A DNA stretch of 64,000 nt from positions 1,599,456 to 1,663,455 of the forward strand of contig NZ_MSCN01000001.1 in the NCBI RefSeq assembly GCF_002954685.1, written 5' to 3'. Made by a program: the position numbers and the translations under genes. The DNA comes from Polaribacter porphyrae. Its GTDB lineage: Bacteria > Bacteroidota > Bacteroidia > Flavobacteriales > Flavobacteriaceae. This document shows, in pieces, positions 28,851 to 37,835 of this stretch (positions are counted from its first letter, which is position 1; each line of letters begins with the position of its first letter). The notes under the pieces were generated by a model that saw nothing but the letters and a program-made list of their open reading frames with translations, ran no database searches and had not been told where the DNA came from.

Positions 28851-28879
28851 TAAATGAGAGCAAAAAATGCTCTCATTTA
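28851..28879 (+). terminator. Terminator of the FecI/FecR/TonB receptor operon
   Basis: TAAATGAGAGCA and TGCTCTCATTTA form a 12-bp stem with an A5 loop, followed by TTTTTATTT. It lies 21 nt after the lipoprotein stop. Confidence 0.88.
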
Positions 28880-29051
28880 TTTTTATTTAAAATTAGGGTA
28901 AATTGAAAGTAGCTTGTTATAATGCTATATGTAAAACCGTAAAAGGGAAAGTCTCATTTAATACAATAGTAGTTTACTTGAATTGATTTTCAAATTTTAA
29001 AGATTTTTTTACATTCATATCTACTACAACAATACATAAATAAGTTATTTT

Positions 29052-31583
29052 ATGAGAACATTTCTAATTATTTTCTTTCTAGCATTAGCACACACCACTT
29101 ACAATCAAATTACATACAAGCCAGCATTTCCTAACATAAATTTTGAATTTCCAGTAGAGTTACTATCTCCACCAGATGGCTCAGATCGTATGTTTGTGGT
29201 TGAGCAACCTGGACGTATTAAAGTTTTCCCTAGAGATCCCAATGTTACTTCTACCAACGTAACTACATTTTTAAATATTTCAAATCGCGTTAGCTATAAT
29301 GACGGAGATTATGGTCAAGAAATAGGTTTATTGGGTTTAGCTTTTCATCCAGATTATGCAAACAATGGTTACTTTTATGTATATTATACAACTAACAGTC
29401 CTATTCCTGGAGTAGAAGTAAGAATGGTACTATCTCGTTTTTCTATTCATTCGAACAACAATAATGTAGCCGATGCTAATAGCGAGTACATCATTTTCCA
29501 ATTTGATAAAAATCAAAATAACGGAAACCACAATGGTGGTAAAATAGCATTTGGTCCTGATGGGTATTTATATATTTCATTTGGAGATGGAGGTGGAGGA
29601 AACGATCCGCAAGGAAATGGACAAAATAAAAATACCATCTTTGGAAGTATCTGTAGAATTGATGTAGACTTAGATGGAAGTAACCCTATTGAAACCAACC
29701 CAATTCTACCTAATGGTAGGTATGAAATACCTAGCGATAACCCATTTGTCGGAAAAACTGGTCTAGATGAAATCTATGCTTATGGTATTAGAAATACTTG
29801 GAAATTTTCATTTGATAATCCCACAGGAAGACTTTGGGGGGCAGATGTTGGCCAAAATGCATTTGAAGAAATAAACCTTATTGAAAATGGAAAAAATTAT
29901 GGATGGAGTAGATTTGAAGCAAATTCTGTAGCCAATCCAAATATAGTAATTAATGAAACCATTACTTCTCCCATATTCTTTTACAATCAAACCCAAGGCG
30001 ATAAATCAATTACGGGGGGTTATGTATACAGAGGTTCTAAAATAACCAGTCTTACTCCAAGTATAAATTCTAAATATATTTTTGGAGATTATATAAGTGG
30101 ACGAGTATGGGCATTAGATTATAATTCTTCTAAAGGAGCCGCAAGCCGTACATTACTCTTTAAAACAAACGGAGAATATGTCTCATCGTTTGGTGTTGAC
30201 AAAGATGGAGAAATATATTTTAGCGATTATAAACCCAATGCTCAACTATATAAATTAGAAGATGGTGTTACACCTCCACAAGGTGTTGCTGTAAATGGTA
30301 TTGGGGATTGGCAACCCCTTGATAAGGGTGTTATTAACGGTCAAGTCAACGCTATTGCCACTGGAGCAAACGGTAATGTATATCATGGCGGAACTTTTAA
30401 TAAAGCAGGGAACATTACAGCTAATAACATAGCGGTTTGGAATTCTACAACAGGATGGAGTGCTTTAGGAAGTGGTGCAAATGGAACAATAAATGCACTA
30501 AAAATTACACCTAATGGTTATTTGTATGCAGCAGGCTCGTTTACAAAAATTGGTGGAGTTGCAGCAAAAAACATTGCGGTATGGAATGGTACTGCATGGA
30601 CAGCATTAGGTACAGGAATAGAGGGTTCTGTATTAGCTTTGGAAACAGATGGAAATAACAAAATTTACGCCGCAGGTGTTTTTGAAACGATTAATGGGAC
30701 TACAGTCAAAAATATTGGGTTTTGGAATGGTGCTGCATGGAGTGCTTTAACCGATGCCACAACATCAACTGCAGGAACAAACAATGAAATAAGATCATTG
30801 CATCTTGATAGTAATGGCATCTTGTATGTGGGAGGTAATTTTAGCAAAGCAGGTGATAAAAATGCCAGTAGAATTGCTACGTGGAATGGAAAAAATTGGG
30901 GTACATTAGGAGCTGGAACTAGTGGTTTTGTACATGCTATTGTATCTACTCCTACAGATGTTTTTTTGGGTGGAAATTTTGCAATTGCAGGTACTAAAAC
31001 AGTAAATAGAATCGCAAAATGGAATAAAACTACCTCATCTTGGTCAACTCTTGGCAAAGGTGTCAATAATAATGTAAATGCATTGTTACATGATGGCACC
31101 TATTTATATGTGGGTGGTGCTTTTAGTATCGCTTTTAATACGAGCCAAAATAGTATTGTTAATCATATAGCCAGATGGAGTGCTGCAAAGGGTTGGGAAG
31201 CTTTAGGAAAAAATACTCAAGTAGGTGTTGATATCAAAATAAATGATTTAAGTTTCTCTTCTCATGTCAATGGTAAAGAAAACATATTTGCCGGGGGCAA
31301 TTTTTCTAAAGCAGGAGCGCAAAATGCAAATAATACGGCATTATGGAAATCAGACAATGTTTTGGCGATTGAAACAGATGAGTATTTTAAATTTAATTAT
31401 TATCCAAATCCTACAACTGATATACTAAACCTTTCAAAAAAATACAACTGGGTGTTAACGAACAGTTTGGGGCAAGTTATTAAAAAAGGAAATAGTGCTT
31501 CGTTAAATTTGTATAACTATAATCCTGGATTTTATTTTTTAAGAATTGAGGATTCAAAAACAATTAAAATCATTAAAAAATAA
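29052..31583 (+). CDS. Secreted glucose/sorbosone-dehydrogenase-like protein with propeller repeats and T9SS tail
   Basis: An 843-residue modular exported protein. After a signal peptide (about 1-19), residues about 25-400 form a PQQ-dependent sugar dehydrogenase-like propeller (VVEQPGRIKVF, LLGLAFHPDY, HNGGKIAFGPDGYLYISFGD and YAYGIRNTWKFSFD). Residues about 415-760 hold seven or so repeats of roughly 45 residues (NGYLYAAGSFTKIGG, KNIAVWNGTAWTALG), like a second propeller. The C-terminal 75 residues (YYPNPTTDILNLS to IKIIKK) are a type A type IX secretion sorting domain. It should be exported and attached to or released from the cell surface. PQQ use is inferred from the family; it stands alone, without a visible electron acceptor. 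Confidence 0.87.
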   Translation: MRTFLIIFFLALAHTTYNQITYKPAFPNINFEFPVELLSPPDGSDRMFVVEQPGRIKVFPRDPNVTSTNVTTFLNISNRVSYNDGDYGQEIGLLGLAFHPDYANNGYFYVYYTTNSPIPGVEVRMVLSRFSIHSNNNNVADANSEYIIFQFDKNQNNGNHNGGKIAFGPDGYLYISFGDGGGGNDPQGNGQNKNTIFGSICRIDVDLDGSNPIETNPILPNGRYEIPSDNPFVGKTGLDEIYAYGIRNTWKFSFDNPTGRLWGADVGQNAFEEINLIENGKNYGWSRFEANSVANPNIVINETITSPIFFYNQTQGDKSITGGYVYRGSKITSLTPSINSKYIFGDYISGRVWALDYNSSKGAASRTLLFKTNGEYVSSFGVDKDGEIYFSDYKPNAQLYKLEDGVTPPQGVAVNGIGDWQPLDKGVINGQVNAIATGANGNVYHGGTFNKAGNITANNIAVWNSTTGWSALGSGANGTINALKITPNGYLYAAGSFTKIGGVAAKNIAVWNGTAWTALGTGIEGSVLALETDGNNKIYAAGVFETINGTTVKNIGFWNGAAWSALTDATTSTAGTNNEIRSLHLDSNGILYVGGNFSKAGDKNASRIATWNGKNWGTLGAGTSGFVHAIVSTPTDVFLGGNFAIAGTKTVNRIAKWNKTTSSWSTLGKGVNNNVNALLHDGTYLYVGGAFSIAFNTSQNSIVNHIARWSAAKGWEALGKNTQVGVDIKINDLSFSSHVNGKENIFAGGNFSKAGAQNANNTALWKSDNVLAIETDEYFKFNYYPNPTTDILNLSKKYNWVLTNSLGQVIKKGNSASLNLYNYNPGFYFLRIEDSKTIKIIKK

Positions 31584-32052
31584 AAATACCTTTAAAATTT
31601 TAATCCTACCATATAATATAAAAATGTGATAAATTAAAAGTTATAATAAATATGTGGGAGGAGAATATTTCTATCAGCACGATTTTAGCGATGACAGTAA
31701 AACTTATGAAAATATAGTGTGTGAAATATAGAGAATCTTAAAATCGAAACTTTATATTGCTTAATTTGACTCGGATTTTAGCTACTTATATGACTTTATA
31801 AAGATAAATTTTTGGAGCAAAATATTCGGACAGAAAATTGATACGATATATGGAATTGAAAAAAGAAGTTGAATAGAATGAAAAATTTAACGCAATAAAA
31901 ACGTGTTACAACAGCATAAAGCGATTGCTATTACTTGCTTACATACGAATATTCGTACAGAATATTCTATTCGGCTTTTATTTGCTAAATTAGTCGCTAA
32001 CACATGCAATGATATCATACATAAAACCTTTGGCCACAAGCATAAAATAACA
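31584..32052. other. Gap before DUF6544-like gene with inverted repeats
   Basis: No intact gene is visible in these 469 bases. A short broken frame near 31630-31730 (KYVGGEYFYQHDFSDDSKTY) could be a gene remnant. At 31902-32010 GTGTTA and AGCGA are mirrored by TCGCT-AACAC, with a GAATATTC pair inside, making an imperfect long-range hairpin directly before the next gene. Confidence 0.4.
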
Positions 32053-33159
32053 ATGCGAATAGCTTTAATCATACTAATTGTAATACACGGAATTCTCCAT
32101 TTATTTGAGTTTTTCAAAGCACTCGGAATATCTGAATTCAACGCGATTTCAAAAGCCCATGGAATATTTTGGTTTTTTACATTTATACTTTTTACTATTT
32201 CAGTCATTTTAATTCTTATTCATTCTAATTATTGGTTGTTAAGTGGATTTTTGGCTGTGATTATTTCAGAGGTGCTGATTCTTAACTATTGGTCTGACGC
32301 TAAATTTGGCACCATAGCTAACATAATTATTCTCATCGCTATAATTATTGGTTATTCAAGTTTCAATTTCAAGCAGAAAGTCAAAACAGAAAAAATAAGT
32401 CTGTTTGAAGGTGCGCAAGCAAAAAACCAAGACATCATTACAGATGGAGAATGGATTGGTTTACCACCAATTGTGCAAAAATGGTTGACTAAGAGTGGAT
32501 TAATTGGAAAACAACGGGTTTCTAATGTGTATTTGGTTCAAAAACTACAGCTCAAATTAAAACCTGAACAAGCAAACTGGAACAAGGGTATGACAGAACA
32601 ATATTTTACTGTTGACCCTCCAGCTTTCAACTGGAATATCAAAACTGAAATGAACCCATTATTGAATATTGTTGGTAGAGACAAATTTGTAGATGGTAAA
32701 GGTGAAATGATAATTAAGCTACTTTCACTTATTCCAGTTGCAGGCGCAAATAATAACGAAAAGGTAAATCAAGCAACTTTACAAAGATATTTAGCTGAAA
32801 TAGTTTGGTTTCCTTCAGCCGCTTTAAGTAAATATATAAAATGGGAGACTATAGATGACTATTCTGCCAGAGCAACAATGGAATTTAAAGGGACTAAAGG
32901 TGCAGGCGTTTTTCATTTTGACCAAAATGGAAATTTTGAAAAATTCGTAGCAATGCGTTATCAAGATTCAAATGCAATTAAACCTACTGAGTGGACTGTG
33001 ATTTCAACAAGAACAGAAGAGCGAAATGGAATTAAAATACCCATTGAATGCGAAGCAAGCTGGAAATTAGAAAAAGGTAAATGGACTTGGTTAAAATTGA
33101 AAATAACAGACATACAACATAACGTAGAAGAAATGCCAGTGGCTAACTATCACCTTTAG
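32053..33159 (+). CDS. DUF6544-like membrane protein
   Basis: I start at ATG 32053 (MRIALIILIVIHGILHLFEF), because the in-frame sequence before it is part of an inverted repeat and does not look coding. The 368-residue product has about four membrane helices (1-115), then a soluble region with GLPPIVQKWLTKSGLIGKQR, TVDPPAFNWNIKTEMNP and EIVWFPSAALSKYIKWE. These resemble proteins grouped as DUF6544/DUF6920. The function is unknown. It stands alone between inverted-repeat structures, which suggests transfer as a unit. Confidence 0.68.
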   Translation: MRIALIILIVIHGILHLFEFFKALGISEFNAISKAHGIFWFFTFILFTISVILILIHSNYWLLSGFLAVIISEVLILNYWSDAKFGTIANIIILIAIIIGYSSFNFKQKVKTEKISLFEGAQAKNQDIITDGEWIGLPPIVQKWLTKSGLIGKQRVSNVYLVQKLQLKLKPEQANWNKGMTEQYFTVDPPAFNWNIKTEMNPLLNIVGRDKFVDGKGEMIIKLLSLIPVAGANNNEKVNQATLQRYLAEIVWFPSAALSKYIKWETIDDYSARATMEFKGTKGAGVFHFDQNGNFEKFVAMRYQDSNAIKPTEWTVISTRTEERNGIKIPIECEASWKLEKGKWTWLKLKITDIQHNVEEMPVANYHL

Positions 33160-33273
33160 GTGCTCATCGAGGGTAAACTGTGCATATTAACAGCTATATG
33201 CAACCTGTCCATGTTTACTCTGTATTTATAAATTTTTACGCATTAAATTGTGTGAGTTAAAAAATCCAAAACG

Positions 33274-33345
33274 TGGCTACACAACTTATCAGTCTTTGGA
33301 GGATAATCCTGCGTTGTGTATAACATTCAGAAAACCCTATGAATG
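33274..33345. repeat. Inverted repeats after DUF6544-like gene
   Basis: TACACAAC (33278-33285) is mirrored by GTTGTGTA (33313-33320) with an inner GGATAATCC; a second pair is CATTC/GAATG at about 33324-33345. The layout recalls cassette recombination sites, but the core bases do not match the integron attC consensus exactly. Confidence 0.35.
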
Positions 33346-33355
33346 CTGACAATTT

Positions 33356-33988
33356 TCAAAATAAGTGAGTGAGAAATATTCCGTAATTAGTATCTGTTCC
33401 TTTAAAATCTTTACCTAACCAAAGAAAATCACTACCCAAACCAAACTGCCATTTACTTCTTTGCAAACCTATTCTAACCATACCTGAACTAAATCTATGT
33501 GCATCGGTAAAACCGACAGATGAAACCCATTCTGCTCTTGTAAAAAGTTGCCAGTTCTCATTTATTTTAGGCGTAAATTGAAATATAGTAAGCCATCTTA
33601 CATCTGCTTGTTCTCCTAATTTGCTTGAAATAATTGTGTATAGTAACCATTCATTGGGTTTAACCTTTAAAAATTGAATACCTGACCTTGCCTGGAAAGA
33701 TGAGTTTGTTCTTGCTGTAGCAGCAACTGCAAAACCAAAACCAGTTTTTTTTATCTGATAAGCCAAAATATTTAAGGTTGAAAATTGGTCTGTTCCTTCT
33801 TTGTATTCTGGAATGCTATATGTATTTCTACTCAAAAACAAGAATTGTGAATTTTTGGCAACCCGTTTTAACCAAAAGACATCTAAAACTGGTGCTTCTG
33901 TTCCAATAAAAGTTTCAACTCTTATATTTTGTGCGTGCAGAGGTTTAGAACAACAAATTATAAGTAGAAAGAATAAAGATTTTAACAT
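33356..33988 (-). CDS. Probable outer membrane beta-barrel protein
   Basis: A 210-residue protein with a signal peptide (about 1-19, ending LHAQ), then alternating strands with aromatic girdles and the terminal phenylalanine typical of barrel insertion (FLTHLF). No family was recognised by eye. It starts 3 nt after the SMP-30-like gene, so it is part of the same leftward operon and may be an uptake pore for its substrate. Confidence 0.6.
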   Translation of the reverse strand: MLKSLFFLLIICCSKPLHAQNIRVETFIGTEAPVLDVFWLKRVAKNSQFLFLSRNTYSIPEYKEGTDQFSTLNILAYQIKKTGFGFAVAATARTNSSFQARSGIQFLKVKPNEWLLYTIISSKLGEQADVRWLTIFQFTPKINENWQLFTRAEWVSSVGFTDAHRFSSGMVRIGLQRSKWQFGLGSDFLWLGKDFKGTDTNYGIFLTHLF

Positions 33989-33991
33989 CTT

Positions 33992-34969
33992 CTAATAATT
34001 TCCAGCAATTAAAACTGGTACTGAATATAGGCTTGTGTGACTTGTTAGAAAAAGCGTCTTATTATCAGTACCACCAAAGCACAGATTGGTGACTTCAAAA
34101 TTGGTTTTAATTTTTCCTATTAATTTACCTTCCGAAGTGAAAATAGTTACACCATCACCACACGCAGCATAGAGATTACTTTCTTTATCAATTTTTAAAC
34201 CATCTATTCCCCAAGTTTTACTATCAATGGTATTTAAGACTTTCATATCGAAAAGTGTATTTTCGGCAGTAACGTCAAACACGACTAATTTTCTGTCGCC
34301 TTCGTTTGAATTGCCCACATAGAGCTTTGATTCGTCTTTTGAAAACACCAATCCGTTTGGTTTTGAAAGTATTGCATTTACCGAAACGGTCTCGTTGGTT
34401 TTTGGGTCGTATTTAAAAATGTGATAGGCATCTAATTCTTTGTAATCATTGGCTTTATCACCATAAGTCGCCAACAGACCATAATCTGGGTCTGTAAACC
34501 AAATGGTTCCGTCTGATTTTACAACAACGTCATTTGGGCTATTAAACTTTTTGCCTTGATAATTATTGGTAATGACTTCAAAAGATTTATCGGGTTTAAT
34601 TCTTGCTATTTGTCTTGCACCACCTTGACAAGAAATGATGTTTCCGTAGGCATCAAATGTATTGCCGCCTGCATACCAACTGGGTTCTAAAAACAGCTCT
34701 ACGCCTGTGCTTGGTGACCATTGATGTAATTTATTTGCCATCACTTCACTAAAGATTAAACGATTGTTGTTTTTATCCCAAATAGGACCTTCTAAAAACT
34801 GAAAGTCAGATGCTAGTTCTTCTATTTCGGCATCCTCTTTTATAATATCCTCTATGGATAATTCTTTTTTAGCTTGAACTTTAACTTGTTTTTCATTTCT
34901 AGCATCCTGTTTGTCTTTGCACGATAGAATGCATAGCGTCAGAAAAGTAATAGTTATTATTTTTTTCAT
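33992..34969 (-). CDS. SMP-30/gluconolactonase-family lipoprotein
   Basis: A 325-residue lipoprotein (lipobox C17, LCILSC) with a six-bladed propeller typical of SMP-30/gluconolactonase/LRE proteins: FLEGPIWDKNNNRLIFSEV, NSPNDVVVKSDGTIWFTDPD and KPNGLVFSKDESKLYVGNS. Metal-binding positions E (in EGPIW), N (in SPNDV) and D appear conserved. The likely activity is hydrolysis of a lactone at the cell envelope. It is 18 nt after the NmrA-like reductase, suggesting a two-step or detoxification pathway. Confidence 0.85.
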   Translation of the reverse strand: MKKIITITFLTLCILSCKDKQDARNEKQVKVQAKKELSIEDIIKEDAEIEELASDFQFLEGPIWDKNNNRLIFSEVMANKLHQWSPSTGVELFLEPSWYAGGNTFDAYGNIISCQGGARQIARIKPDKSFEVITNNYQGKKFNSPNDVVVKSDGTIWFTDPDYGLLATYGDKANDYKELDAYHIFKYDPKTNETVSVNAILSKPNGLVFSKDESKLYVGNSNEGDRKLVVFDVTAENTLFDMKVLNTIDSKTWGIDGLKIDKESNLYAACGDGVTIFTSEGKLIGKIKTNFEVTNLCFGGTDNKTLFLTSHTSLYSVPVLIAGNY

Positions 34970-34987
34970 CTTGAATAATTTTAAGAT

Positions 34988-35839
34988 TTATTGCCAGTTT
35001 TCTTTATAATCTTCTACGAACTGCCTAAAAGAAATGGGCTGTTTTCCTGTAATCTTTTCAACAGTTTCTGTTACGCCTTCTGCATAACCAGCTTTTATAA
35101 TTTGATTTAGACTTCTGGTCATTTCAATAACAAAATCTGGCATACCATAGTCTTTCATTGCCTGTATAGCAGCATTTTCTGGCACATCTACATAATTTAC
35201 TTTCTTATCTAAAACAGAAGAAACAATGGATAAAGCATCTTCAAAAGATAAATTTTCTGCGCCTGTAATGGTTAATTCTTGATTTACATACGCGTTTGGA
35301 TTTTTTAAAATTTCGGCATTTACAGCAGCAATATCTCTTACATCTACCCAACCTAATTTGCCTTGACCTGCAGGCATATAGAGCGTACCGTTTTTAATAT
35401 CATTTGCAAAGAAATTGACAAAGTTTTGCATAAAACTGGTAGGCTTTGTTATGGTGTAATTCATACCGCTTTGCTTCACTAAATCATCAATAGTGCCTTG
35501 TACTTTTGGCATTTTAAAGGTTGAAGAACTATCTGCACCAGCACCACTTGAGCGTACAATATGCTTAACGCCTACTTCTTTGGCAGCTTCTATTGCATTT
35601 TTAGCAAAATCAATCATCGGTTCTATCATTGGGAATAAAAGAAATAGCGTGTCGATATCTTTAAAAGCTTTTACTAATGATGCTTTGTCATTAAAATCTA
35701 CGTGTACTTGATTACTACTCAAGTCTTCTTTGTTAGAAGAAACACCTATCAAAAAATTTGCCTGCGATGTTTCTAATTGTTTTACTATTTGGGTTCCAAT
35801 ATTTCCGCTTGATCCTGTTACTAAAATTCGATTTTTCAT
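34988..35839 (-). CDS. NmrA-like NAD(P)-binding oxidoreductase
   Basis: A 283-residue Rossmann-fold protein. I start at MKNRILVTGSSGNIGTQIV (35839), which places the GSSGNIG nucleotide-binding loop at the usual position; an in-frame ATG at 35899 would run into the operator region. Further NmrA/SDR-a5-type features are FLLFPMIEPMIDFAKNAIEA, HIVRSSGAGADSS and TKPTSFMQNFVNFF. It is the first gene of the leftward operon divergent from the HxlR regulator. Family members include quinone reductases (QorB-like), which fits control by a redox-sensing HxlR protein. Confidence 0.85.
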   Translation of the reverse strand: MKNRILVTGSSGNIGTQIVKQLETSQANFLIGVSSNKEDLSSNQVHVDFNDKASLVKAFKDIDTLFLLFPMIEPMIDFAKNAIEAAKEVGVKHIVRSSGAGADSSSTFKMPKVQGTIDDLVKQSGMNYTITKPTSFMQNFVNFFANDIKNGTLYMPAGQGKLGWVDVRDIAAVNAEILKNPNAYVNQELTITGAENLSFEDALSIVSSVLDKKVNYVDVPENAAIQAMKDYGMPDFVIEMTRSLNQIIKAGYAEGVTETVEKITGKQPISFRQFVEDYKENWQ

Positions 35840-35903
35840 TTTTATTTGCTTTTTTAAAACTAATGATGCAAATTTGAGGACAATAGTTATAAAAGTCAAG
35901 TAG

Positions 35904-35917
35904 TTACTTTAAAGTAA
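35904..35917. promoter_or_regulatory. Palindromic operator for HxlR regulator
   Basis: TTACTTTAAAGTAA is a perfect 14-bp palindrome in the divergent gap, 55 nt before hxlR and 64 nt before the NmrA-like gene. HxlR/YodB-type regulators bind TACTnnnnnAGTA-like dyads, so this is the probable shared operator. Confidence 0.6.
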
Positions 35918-35972
35918 GGTAGTTTATATTTTGATACAATTATTGATAATCAACATGTTATAATGATAATAA

Positions 35973-36341
35973 ATGAAAAATAAATCTGAAGACTATCAAA
36001 AAATGATAAAAACATACCTAGAGCATAATTCTTGTCCTGTAGCGGCAACTATGTCTGTAATAGGTGGTAAATGGAAATCAATTATTTTATATTTAATTAG
36101 CCACGATGTGAAACGATTTGGCGAAATGCACAGAATGATTGACGGAATTAGCAAAAAGATGCTTACGAGTCAACTACGAGAATTAGAAGCAGATAAAATC
36201 ATACATAGAAAGGTGTTTCCTGTTGTACCGCCAAAAGTTGAGTATACCATAACCGAACGTGGTTTAAGTTTACGACCATTAATCATTGCAATGCGTGAAT
36301 GGGGACTTGAGAATGTTTTGAAAATAAGACACTACACATAA
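35973..36341 (+). CDS. HxlR-family transcriptional regulator
   Basis: A 122-residue winged-helix regulator with a conserved N-terminal cysteine (C21 in HNSCPVAATM), then IGGKWKSIILYLISHDVKRF, the HTH-wing region KKMLTSQLRELEADKIIHRK and YTITERGLSLRPLI. The cysteine lies where YodB and HypR sense quinones or oxidants. It is divergent from the NmrA-like/SMP-30/barrel operon, with a palindrome between, and so is probably its repressor and its own. Confidence 0.92.
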   Translation: MKNKSEDYQKMIKTYLEHNSCPVAATMSVIGGKWKSIILYLISHDVKRFGEMHRMIDGISKKMLTSQLRELEADKIIHRKVFPVVPPKVEYTITERGLSLRPLIIAMREWGLENVLKIRHYT

Positions 36342-36862
36342 CAAAGAATTGAGAAAAGAATTCTTCACTAAATTTAGACAACAGTTTTCAGGCATTGTTG
36401 AAGTAGAATAATCTCTTTTTGTCGATTTGTTCCAATTTAACAAGCTAAAATCTTCATTATCCTTTTTATATTCTATCTCATTATTAAAACCTAAATATGG
36501 CCTACATCATAAAATATTCTTGATTTAGTATAATAAAAACATTGTTTTAACAATTTATTGGAAAATGTTAGTATTACTAGCTTTTTACTCTTGCTCTATT
36601 GATTATTCTATCAAAAATTTCTCTATAAGATTTATTGTGTTTATTATTACTAAAAGAAAATAAAATTGTAAACTTTAGGAACATATAAAAATATCAGTTT
36701 ATTATACTACAATGTTTATACTTACATGGATAAAAAAATCTTTACATTTTAACATCAATTTAGTCATTATACAAGCTTTGACTTTTTTGATACAGTAATA
36801 TAATACTGTAAAAATAAAATGATATTTATTAATCTGTATATTTATAGCTTATTACAATACTG
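36342..36862. other. AT-rich gap with possible transposase remnant
   Basis: No intact gene is visible in these 521 bases. On the minus strand, 36382-36506 reads RPYLGFNNEIEYKKDNEDF and further without stops, resembling the C-terminal end of an IS3-type transposase. The rest is very AT-rich with no clear promoter. Confidence 0.35.
36382..36506 (-). pseudogene. Possible IS3-family transposase C-terminal remnant
   Basis: The stretch starts directly after an in-frame stop, lacks an initiation codon and encodes a RPYLGFNNE motif like the RPH-x-LG ending of IS3 OrfB proteins. Too short for firm assignment. Confidence 0.22.
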
Positions 36863-37393
36863 TTGAAAGCAAAAATAACATCCATTGTCTTATTGTTAGC
36901 ACTTATAATTCCTACTATAAGTACTTTCTGTTGGCTTACCTATCAAAGGTCTGTTGTTCGCCATCAAGTAAAACGCATGATAATGAGGGGTATAGATAAA
37001 GAGGAGCTTGTGCTATTAAAGTTTTCAGAAGAAGAAGCCATGAAAGAGCTGAAATGGAAACATTCAAAAGAATTTGAGTACAAAGGAGAAATGTATGACA
37101 TTGTTAAAACTGAAAAAATTGGGAATATAATACACTACTGGTGCTGGTGGGATCATGAAGAAACAAGATTGAACAGAGAACTAACAGAATTAGTAACAAA
37201 TCTCTTCAACGATAGTCCACAAAAAGCACAAAAAGAAAATCAACTTATTTCTTTTTATAATTCACTCTATTACAACGACATAAATTCTTCGAGTCTTTCA
37301 ACAAGATTCGTAAAATACGCTCTAATTTTTCATTATTCAGAATCTTATCTTTCAATTATTTTAAAGCCAACGTTGCCACCTCCCAAATGTTAA
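36863..37393 (+). CDS. Small membrane-anchored protein of unknown function
   Basis: A 176-residue frame that starts with TTG; no ATG occurs before residue about 39, so either TTG is used or the start is lost. An N-terminal membrane helix (about 5-26, SIVLLLALIIPTISTFCWL) is followed by a charged domain. This contains KEELVLLKFSEEEAMKELKW, YKGEMYDIVKTEK and HYWCWWDHEETRLNREL, and the protein ends in a proline/cysteine tail (PPPKC). I do not recognise the family. The aromatic-Cys-His-Asp cluster could bind a metal, which is a guess. Bordered by AT-rich DNA in an accessory area. Confidence 0.55.
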   Translation: MKAKITSIVLLLALIIPTISTFCWLTYQRSVVRHQVKRMIMRGIDKEELVLLKFSEEEAMKELKWKHSKEFEYKGEMYDIVKTEKIGNIIHYWCWWDHEETRLNRELTELVTNLFNDSPQKAQKENQLISFYNSLYYNDINSSSLSTRFVKYALIFHYSESYLSIILKPTLPPPKC

Positions 37394-37570
37394 GTTAAAC
37401 ATATTATCATTTTTAAACCTCACCTTTTTGGCTGGGGTATTGTGCCTATGCATTAGGTACTAATTTTATTTAACTTAATATTTCTACAATGAAAAAAATA
37501 TTTTTTGTGTTGTTGATTGAAGTATTAGGTATTTTCTAAAAATGAAGCTTAAAATAATTAAGAAAGAACC

Positions 37571-37816
37571 ATGAAAAAACGAAATAAATTTTTAGCTTGG
37601 TTAAAACCAAATGAAACTCTTGTAGAATTAGATTCTTTTTATAGGGAAACTGTCTCCCAGTTTTCTAATGAGGAGAGAAAAGTCTATTGTAAAAATTTAT
37701 TAGGTAGATTACAGGAAGACTTTAGGTTAGCTACTAAAGCAGAGCTTAATGAGATTAAGAAATATTTAAAAGCTACAAAAAGAGAGTTGAAATTTCTGAA
37801 TAAACAGAATGTATAG
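37571..37816 (+). CDS. Small charged helical protein, unknown
   Basis: An 81-residue protein with a good ATG start, rich in Lys/Glu and predicted to be helical (ELDSFYRETVSQFSNEERKV, ELNEIKKYLKATKRELKFL). No signal peptide or motif. It ends 20 nt before the IS1182-family element, so the element may have inserted just behind it. Function unknown. Confidence 0.5.
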   Translation: MKKRNKFLAWLKPNETLVELDSFYRETVSQFSNEERKVYCKNLLGRLQEDFRLATKAELNEIKKYLKATKRELKFLNKQNV

Positions 37817-37835
37817 ATTAGACCTAATATTTAAA

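Noticed and set aside
31630..31735. Short frame KYVGGEYFYQHDFSDDSKTY
   Set aside because: About 30 codons with no start and stops on both sides; could be a remnant, but no family can be named.
31903..32052. N-terminal extension of the DUF6544-like frame (50 residues before MRIALIILIV)
   Set aside because: It lies in an inverted repeat, has no hydrophobic or conserved pattern, and the first membrane helix begins at the internal ATG.
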